DNA of 33,799 nucleotides from Candidatus Colwelliibacteriota bacterium (GTDB taxonomy: Bacteria > Patescibacteriota > Minisyncoccia > UBA6257 > Colwellbacteraceae), in assembly GCA_016176505.1 (NCBI GenBank), contig JACOXB010000009.1, positions 1 through 33,799 of the forward strand, read 5' to 3'. A program made the position numbers and the translations under genes. The notes below the pieces were generated by a model, which was not told the origin of the DNA, made no database searches, and saw only the letters and a program-made list of their open reading frames with translations. Below, in pieces: positions 28,377 through 33,799 of the stretch; the first letter of the stretch is position 1; each line of letters opens with the position of its first letter.

Positions 28377-29693
28377 ATGGATCTTAAGGCGCTAGTTCAA
28401 ACGGTTAATCAGATCGCTGAAGAAAAAGGCATCGAGTCCGGCAAGGTTTTCGAGGCGATCGAGGATGCCTTAGCCGCTGCTTACCGGAAAGAATCGGGCC
28501 AGCGCGGTTTAGTGGTTCGAGCAAAGCTTGATCCCAAAACCGGTGAAGCCGAATTTTCCCAGGTTAAAGAAGTGGTTGATGAAAACTCGGTTCGATTTAT
28601 TGACGAAGAAACGGAGGTCGAAGATGCTGAGCAAGGCCGAAGCGCCGAAGGCACCGAGCCGAGTCGAAGTGTCGAAGATACTCCGTCATCCGAGACCGAG
28701 GAAGAAAAACTGCCTCGCTATAATGCTGATCGCCATCTTTTAATTGAAGAAGCGAAAAAGATTAAAGCCGACGCTAAAGTAGGCGATGAATTAACTTTTT
28801 CTTTAACCCAAGAGAATGACTTTGGCCGGATTGCCGCCCAAACGGCAAAACAGGTTATTCTCCAGCGTTTGCGTGAAGCTGAGCGGGATTCGATTATGAC
28901 CGAGTTTAAAGATAAAGAAGGAACGGTGGTGAGCGGCATTGTTCAGCGTTTCGAGCGAGGCAATGTTTATATTGATTTGGGCCGGACTAACGGCATTATG
29001 TTTGCTAATGAATCAATCCCGGGCGAGCACTATCGCATTGGCGAAAGACTCCGCTTTTACGTTCTCGCGGTCCAATCAGAAACTAAAATCCCGGGTATTA
29101 TTCTTTCCCGGGCCCATCCTCGATTTGTGGCTAAGCTTTTTGAGATGGAAATTCCAGAGATGGCTGAGAATATTGTTGAGATCAAAGCTATCGCCCGGGA
29201 GTCAGGTTCACGAACCAAAGTGGCGGTTCATTCGAATTTGCCGGAGATTGATCCAGTTGGTTCTTGCGTGGGCCAACGAGGCACGAGAATCATGGCGATT
29301 TCGAATGAGCTGGGCCAGGAAAAATTAGATGTGGTGCCTTGGTCAGAAAAACCCGAAGAATTTATTGCGAATTCTCTAAGCCCAGCCAAAATCCGCCAGG
29401 TTGAAATTACTGATAATCGGGAAGCCAGAGTGCTTGTGGCTGATGATCAATTAAGCTTAGCTATTGGCCGGGGCGGTCAGAATGTTCGTTTGGCCGCCAA
29501 GCTCACCGGTTGGAAAATCGATGTTCGGTCAGAAGTGCGACCAGAAGAAAAACTCGAAGAAGGGGTGGCCGAAGTCGAAGACGGTGAGCGTAGTCGAACC
29601 GTCGAAGATGCTGAGGGAACTCGAAGCACTCAAGCCGTTGAGGCCGAGGAAAAGCCTGTTTATCATAAAAGGGAACCAGAAGACGACGAATAA
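28377..29693 (+). CDS. nusA: transcription termination/antitermination factor NusA
   Basis: RNA polymerase-associated factor for pausing, termination and antitermination. The 438 residues have an N-terminal polymerase-binding domain (MDLKALVQTVNQIAEEKGIE...AIEDALAAAYRKE), an S1 domain (about 185-250, GTVVSGIVQRFERGNVYIDLG), and two KH domains (about 275-400) with GSCVGQRGTRIMAI and LAIGRGGQNVRLAAKL. An acidic, Ser/Thr-rich segment (about residues 80-116) interrupts the N-terminal domain, and a similar acidic tail follows the KH domains. Both are built from related nucleotide repeats (see findings). There is no additional C-terminal Lambda-N-binding domain. Confidence 0.93.
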   Translation: MDLKALVQTVNQIAEEKGIESGKVFEAIEDALAAAYRKESGQRGLVVRAKLDPKTGEAEFSQVKEVVDENSVRFIDEETEVEDAEQGRSAEGTEPSRSVEDTPSSETEEEKLPRYNADRHLLIEEAKKIKADAKVGDELTFSLTQENDFGRIAAQTAKQVILQRLREAERDSIMTEFKDKEGTVVSGIVQRFERGNVYIDLGRTNGIMFANESIPGEHYRIGERLRFYVLAVQSETKIPGIILSRAHPRFVAKLFEMEIPEMAENIVEIKAIARESGSRTKVAVHSNLPEIDPVGSCVGQRGTRIMAISNELGQEKLDVVPWSEKPEEFIANSLSPAKIRQVEITDNREARVLVADDQLSLAIGRGGQNVRLAAKLTGWKIDVRSEVRPEEKLEEGVAEVEDGERSRTVEDAEGTRSTQAVEAEEKPVYHKREPEDDE

Positions 29694-29697
29694 CTAA

Positions 29698-31618
29698 ATG
29701 CTTTCTTTTGCTATCGGGTCTGCTCTTCTTCTTATCGGTTTTTCCGTTTGGCTCGTCTTTCGTGTCAAGCGTTACCCGGGAGGTGAAGGCAAGATGAAGG
29801 AAGTAGCCGAAGCTATCCAGGTTGGAGCTAGGGCTTACTTAAATCGCCAGTATCGAACCGTAGCCGTAGTCGCAATTATTGTGGCTATCCTTGTCGCAGT
29901 TTTTATTAACCTGCTTACAATGGTTGGTTTTCTTTTGGGGGCGGTTGCCTCAGCCCTCGCTGGCTACATTGGTATGAATGTAGCGGTCCGGGCAAATGTC
30001 CGGACAACCGAGGCAGCCAAATCCGGGCTAAAACCGGCTTTCAAGGTGGCTTTCGAAGGCGGAGCTGTTACCGGGCTTTTAGTCGTTGGCCTCGCCCTTT
30101 TATCAGTTTCTGTATTTTACGCTGTTACTCGCGATGTGCTCGCTCTCGTGGGCTTGGGTTTTGGCGGCAGTTTAATCTCTGTCTTCGCCCGTTTGGGCGG
30201 CGGTATTTTTACTAAAGGGGCTGATGTTGGCGCCGACTTGGTTGGTAAGGTTGAGGCTGGAATTCCTGAAGACGACCCTCGAAACCCGGCTGTAATTGCT
30301 GATAATGTTGGCGACAATGTTGGCGATGATGCCGGTATGGCGGCTGATCTTTTTGAAACTTACGCCGTGACTGCTATTGCGGCGATGATTTTAGGCAGAC
30401 TTACATTTCCCGGGCTGGAGCAGGCAATTATTTTCCCGCTTGTTATTGGCGGTATCGGCGCTCTCGCTTCACTTGCCGGTACTTTTTTTGTGCGGCTGGG
30501 TAAAAAACAAGGAATCATGCCGGCGCTTTATAAAGGTTTAACTGCTTCAAGCGTTCTTGCCCTTATTGGTTTTGCTTTTATCTCGGGGCGCTTTAGCGAT
30601 GCGCTTCAGACCATTTCAGCTGGCGCTATTTTTACCTCACTCTTGATCGGGATTTTAGTTACGGTCCTTATTGTTTTAATTACCGAGTATTACACTTCAA
30701 AACGGTTCAGGCCGGTTAAATCAATTGCCCGAGCTTCAGAAACAGGGCACGGCACAAATGTTATTGCCGGTTTGGCCGTTGGGCTTGAGGCGACTGCTTT
30801 GCCGATTCTCGTGATTGGCGGGGGTATTCTTTCCGCTTACTTCGCGGCTGGTATTTACGGCGTGGCCTTAGCAGTTGTTTCCATGCTTGGGATGACGGGC
30901 ATGATTGTGGCGATCGATGCCTTTGGTCCGATTACAGATAATGCCGGCGGTATTGCTGAAATGAGTAATCTCCCCGAAGAGGTGCGGCAAGTGACTGATC
31001 CGCTTGATGCGGTTGGCAATACCACCAAAGCCGTGACCAAAGGTTATGCCATTGGTTCAGCCGGTCTCGCGGCCGTGGTCATTTTCGCCTCTTATGTTAA
31101 AGCCTTAGAGGAGAAAGCCGTATTCGAAGGCGGGCTTTTCAACCTTCAATTTGATTTGAGTGATCCAAGAGTGATCGTCGGGCTTTTCCTCGGCGGGCTT
31201 ATCCCGTTTCTTTTTTCTGCTTTTTCAATGCGGGCCGTGGGTAAAGCAGCCGGAAGCGTTGTTCGCGAAGTGCGGCGCCAGTTTAAAGAAATCCCCGGCT
31301 TAATGGAGGGTGCCAGTTCTAGTGCCGATTATCGTGGGACTCACGCTCGGCAAGGAAGCTTTAGGCGGCGTGCTTGTTGGTTCAATCGTAACTGGTATTT
31401 TTGTCGCTCTTTCAATGACCTCGGGCGGCGCTGCCTGGGATAATGCCAAAAAGTATATTGAAGAAGGTAATCTCGGCGGCAAGGGTTCGCTTGCCCACCA
31501 AGCGGCAGTGACCGGCGACACGGTTGGCGATCCCTATAAAGACACGGCCGGACCGGCGATTAACCCAGTGATTAAAATCATCAACATCATCGCCCTCTTG
31601 CTCGTTCCTTTTCTCTAG
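29698..31618 (+). pseudogene. hppA: membrane-bound proton-translocating pyrophosphatase, frameshifted
   Basis: Integral-membrane pyrophosphatase coupling PPi hydrolysis to ion pumping. Clear motifs in frame 1 are [43 protein letters not shown] and [17 protein letters not shown]; the Lys in GNTTKA marks the K+-independent, proton-pumping subclass. After EIPGLMEG the frame breaks near 31310. The C-terminal part ([19 protein letters not shown]...[16 protein letters not shown]...[22 protein letters not shown]) continues in the next frame to 31618. About 22 residues that normally lie between MEG and the last part (the DYxRCVxIxT region) are missing, so a deletion of length 2 modulo 3 is likelier than a single-base slip. 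It is either a disrupted gene or an assembly error. Confidence 0.85.
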
Positions 31619-31636
31619 TCGAGAAAAGTCTATAAT
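31608..31636 (+). promoter_or_regulatory. clpP -10 box with overlapping hairpin
   Basis: TATAAT at 31631-31636, 12 bases before the ATG at 31649. CTTTTCTC/GAGAAAAG (31608-31628) forms a hairpin overlapping the hppA stop codon. The -35 is unclear. Confidence 0.5.
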
Positions 31637-31648
31637 TAAATAAGACTT

Positions 31649-32260
31649 ATGGCTGAAGAAAGAGAGCTTTGGGATCAATACCTGATTCCTACCGTGATTG
31701 AGAAATCGCCTTTTGGCGAACGGGCTTATGATATTTACTCGCGGCTCCTGAAAGACCGGATTATCTTTTTGGGCGGGCCGGTTAGTGATGTGGTGGCCAA
31801 TGCCGTCATCGCTCAAATGCTTTTTCTTGAAAGTCAGGATCCGGCGAAAGACATCAAACTTTATATTAATTCTCCCGGCGGTCTGATTCCGGCCGGAATG
31901 GCTATTTACGACACGATGCAGTATGTGCGGTCCGATGTGAGCACAACCTCAATTGGTATGGCCGCTTCAATGGGAGCTTTTCTTTTAGCGGCTGGCAAAA
32001 AAGGCAAAAGATTCGCTCTGCCGAATTCTGAGATTCTACTTCACCAAGTAATGGGTGGGGCCGAAGGTCAGGCCACTGAGATTGAGATTGCGGCCAAACA
32101 GATCGTCAAAACTAAGGAAAAAGTTAATAGGCTTTTAGCCAAGCATACGGGTCAACCCCTTTCCCGAATTGAAAAAGATACAGACAGGGATTTCTGGTTG
32201 AATGCCGAAGAAGCTAAGAAATACGGCATTGTTGACGAGGTGATTGATAAGGCTAAATGA
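31649..32260 (+). CDS. clpP: ATP-dependent Clp protease proteolytic subunit
   Basis: Self-compartmentalised serine protease core that works with Clp ATPases. The 203 residues include [18 protein letters not shown], the nucleophile Ser107 in GMAASMGAF, His132 in LLHQVMGG (often MIHQP in others) and Asp181 in DTDRDFW. The catalytic triad is complete. The C-terminus EYGIVD-like segment ([11 protein letters not shown]) is standard. The start ATG is close to the -10 box, with no ribosome site. It overlaps tyrS by four bases (ATGA). Confidence 0.95.
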   Translation: MAEERELWDQYLIPTVIEKSPFGERAYDIYSRLLKDRIIFLGGPVSDVVANAVIAQMLFLESQDPAKDIKLYINSPGGLIPAGMAIYDTMQYVRSDVSTTSIGMAASMGAFLLAAGKKGKRFALPNSEILLHQVMGGAEGQATEIEIAAKQIVKTKEKVNRLLAKHTGQPLSRIEKDTDRDFWLNAEEAKKYGIVDEVIDKAK

Positions 32261-33483
32261 AGGTAATCACCGATTCTAAGCGTATTCGAGGGCTTGTAGC
32301 TAGTCGTTTTATTGATAAAATCTATCCTTCGCCAGCTAAACTTGAAGAGGCGCTCCGCTCGGGGAGGCGACTGACGCTTTATCACGGCGTAGACCCCACC
32401 GCCCCAGACCTTCATCTGGGCCATTCGACCAATCTTTTCCTCATGCGCGAATTCCAAAAGCTGGGCCATCGCGTTATTTTGCTTGTCGGTGATTTTACCG
32501 GGCGGATCGGCGACCCGACTGATAAACTAGCCGCCCGGAGACCCTTGACCGAGAAAGAGGTTCTAGAAAACAGTCGAACCTACAAACGACAAGCCGCTAG
32601 GATTCTCGATTTCAACTCGAAAAGCAATCCGGTTGAGGTTAAGTTTAACAGCCGTTGGCTCGGAAAACTTAGCTCGGAAAACCTGATCAAGTTATTGGCT
32701 AATTTTACGGTCGCCCAGACGATTAAACGGGACATGTTTGAGCGGCGGCTTAAGCAAGGGAAAGAAATTTATCTTAACGAGTTTTTATATCCCTTAATGC
32801 AGGGGTACGATTCGGTGGCGATGAAGGTTGATGCTGAAATTGGAGGCACCGACCAGACCTTTAATATGCTCGTCGGTCGCGATTTGGTGAGAACTTATCT
32901 TAAAAAGGAAAAATTCGTTATTACCACGCCGCTTTTAGTAAATCCTAAGACCGGTAACAAGCTTATGTCTAAAAGCGAAGGTGGTTATGTCAGCCTTCAG
33001 GATTCACCTCGAGAGATGTTCGGTAAGGTGATGGCTTTGGCCGACGAGGTAATTATCCCGTGTTTCGAACTCTGCACGCTGTATCCCCTAAAAGAAATCG
33101 ATAAATTAAAAATCGCTTTAAAGAAGAAAACGATTAATCCTCGGGATGCCAAACGCATTCTAGCCCTCGAGGTAACGAAAATTTATCACGGCGCCGTCAA
33201 AGCCCAAGCCGCCGCCCGAGAGTTTGAACGCGTTTTTAAGGCCAAAGAAGCGCCGCAAAAAATTCCGCAAATCCAAATTAAGCGCGGCAGTATGAGCGTG
33301 ATTGAACTTATCGTGAAAGGCGGTTTAGCTTCGAGTAAAAGCGAGGCCACTAGGCTTATAAAGCAAGGCGGCGTAAGGGTTGATCAGAAATCAGTTTCTA
33401 ATCCCAAACTCATCATTAAACTGCCGGCCAAAGGCATTATCCTCCAAGTCGGCAAAAGGAGATTTATCAGGATTAAAAAGTAG
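32257..33483 (+). CDS. tyrS: tyrosyl-tRNA synthetase
   Basis: Class I aminoacyl-tRNA synthetase that charges tRNA-Tyr. The 408 residues contain the HIGH-type signature as HLGHS (about residues 51-55, in [18 protein letters not shown]), [11 protein letters not shown], the tyrosine-recognition region [16 protein letters not shown], and the KMSKS motif as LMSKSEG. A C-terminal S4-like RNA-binding domain (about residues 345-405, [31 protein letters not shown]) is present. It overlaps clpP by four bases, indicating translational coupling. Confidence 0.95.
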   Translation: MKVITDSKRIRGLVASRFIDKIYPSPAKLEEALRSGRRLTLYHGVDPTAPDLHLGHSTNLFLMREFQKLGHRVILLVGDFTGRIGDPTDKLAARRPLTEKEVLENSRTYKRQAARILDFNSKSNPVEVKFNSRWLGKLSSENLIKLLANFTVAQTIKRDMFERRLKQGKEIYLNEFLYPLMQGYDSVAMKVDAEIGGTDQTFNMLVGRDLVRTYLKKEKFVITTPLLVNPKTGNKLMSKSEGGYVSLQDSPREMFGKVMALADEVIIPCFELCTLYPLKEIDKLKIALKKKTINPRDAKRILALEVTKIYHGAVKAQAAAREFERVFKAKEAPQKIPQIQIKRGSMSVIELIVKGGLASSKSEATRLIKQGGVRVDQKSVSNPKLIIKLPAKGIILQVGKRRFIRIKK

Positions 33484-33590
33484 TTATTCGAGCGGGAGTT
33501 GAGGGAAAGTCTCACGTCGCTCATCTCCATTCGCTCCCACGAACCCGAGCGTTGCCGTGAGCTCCGCCACGGGAAAACTCCCGTTTTCCC
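33484..33590 (-). ncRNA. structured element downstream of tRNA-Trp
   Basis: CGGGAGTT (33493-33500) and AACTCCCG (33576-33583) can close a structure with two inner hairpins, CGCTC/GAGCG (33518-33522 with 33547-33551) and CCGTG/CACGG (33555-33559 with 33568-33572). The sequence CGGGAAAACTCCCGTTTTCCCG can fold alternatively as a single hairpin. It is the trailer region of tRNA-Trp when read on the minus strand and resembles the element after tRNA-Leu. It contains an exact duplicate of the tRNA-Trp 3' end. No ORF or ribosome site is present. Confidence 0.4.
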
Positions 33591-33624
33591 GACCCCTTTC
33601 CCGTTCGATTTCCTCAACTTCGAG

Positions 33625-33695
33625 CGGGAGTTGAGGGAATCGAACCCCCGACCGCGGTTTTGGAGACCGCTGTTATGCCACTTAACTAAACTCCC
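33625..33695 (-). tRNA. tRNA-Trp (CCA)
   Basis: The acceptor stem is GGGAGTT/AACTCCC, the anticodon arm GCGGT-CTCCAAA-ACCGC with anticodon CCA, and the T arm GGGGG-TTCGATT-CCCTC; the discriminator is G. The 3' CCA is not encoded, as CTC follows. It lies two bases downstream of tRNA-Gly. Confidence 0.95.
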
Positions 33696-33697
33696 GG

Positions 33698-33769
33698 AGC
33701 GGGTGAGCGGAATCGAACCGCCGTCACGTGCTTGGCAAGCACGCATAATAACCACTATACGACACCCGC
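33698..33769 (-). tRNA. tRNA-Gly (GCC)
   Basis: The acceptor stem is GCGGGTG/CACCCGC, the anticodon arm CGTGC-TTGCCAA-GCACG with anticodon GCC, and a T arm with TTCGATT. The discriminator is U, as expected for bacterial tRNA-Gly. CCA is not fully encoded (CC, then the first G of tRNA-Trp). A CATAAT box at 33780-33785 on the minus strand could be its promoter; the -35 lies outside the window. Confidence 0.95.
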
Positions 33770-33799
33770 AATCCCCGCTATTATGTTATAGATTGTAAT

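Noticed and set aside
31310-31618. A separate 102-residue gene starting with GTG at 31310
   Set aside because: It is the C-terminal part of the same pyrophosphatase in a shifted frame.

Overview
The window looks like chromosomal DNA of a Candidate Phyla Radiation (Patescibacteria, Parcubacteria-like) bacterium. The evidence is compact single-copy housekeeping genes in short overlapping operons, tRNA genes without an encoded CCA end, several core genes that appear to be leaderless, and a run of VirB2/TrbC-like small membrane proteins next to gyrA. This is inference from gene content; no 16S or other decisive marker is present, and no transposase, integrase, phage gene or CRISPR array was seen.

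Two kinds of DNA alternate. Core genes of moderate GC lie on both strands: mutM (5' end cut off by the window), pyrG, holA-like, rpsT, yraN, an alpha/beta hydrolase-murF-ddl operon, rpsA-ftsH, MBL-like-gyrA-binding protein-pilin-like genes, rpsO-NYN-pnp, nusA-hppA and clpP-tyrS. Several have a -10 box only 6-12 bases before the start codon and no Shine-Dalgarno. Between them sit five visibly GC-richer islands (about 0.9-1.7, 5.6-6.5, 11.4-11.9, 20.9-22.3 and 22.8-24.1 kb). All five are on the minus strand, start with strong GGAGG-type ribosome sites, mostly have a sigma70-type promoter with a leader hairpin, and end in a hairpin terminator. They encode small membrane peptides, a tautomerase-like protein, a DUF218-like protein, an SPFH/band-7 protein with an anchored partner, and a membrane metallophosphoesterase. 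Six of their ORFs are under 65 codons and easy to miss.

The most unusual content is non-coding. (1) A structured element occurs twice, at 1917-2064 (+, before pyrG) and 5080-5247 (-, after rpsT). Linker and loop sequences are conserved while at least two stems changed sequence on both sides and still pair, the signature of a selected RNA fold. (2) A roughly 450-nt GC-rich, hairpin-dense RNA gene on the minus strand (about 7420-7874) has a near-perfect promoter and a UUCG-loop terminator and matches no RNA family I can recognise. (3) Next to it, 7150-7403 holds iterons, a DnaA-box-like site and two related 23-bp dyads, resembling an origin or a multi-site operator. (4) Two similar hairpin elements lie directly downstream of tRNA genes (22561-22668 and 33484-33590).

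Other points: hppA is broken by a frameshift with an apparent short deletion; nusA carries two acidic segments built from an interspersed nucleotide repeat; a tRNA-Ile with anticodon UAU is encoded; and GyrA has Met at the Ser83-equivalent position. Functionally the core genes cover DNA repair and replication (mutM, holA, gyrA), pyrimidine and cell-wall precursor synthesis (pyrG, ddl, murF), translation (rpsT, rpsA, rpsO, tyrS, tRNAs), RNA turnover and transcription control (pnp, nusA), proteolysis (ftsH, clpP) and membrane energetics (hppA).
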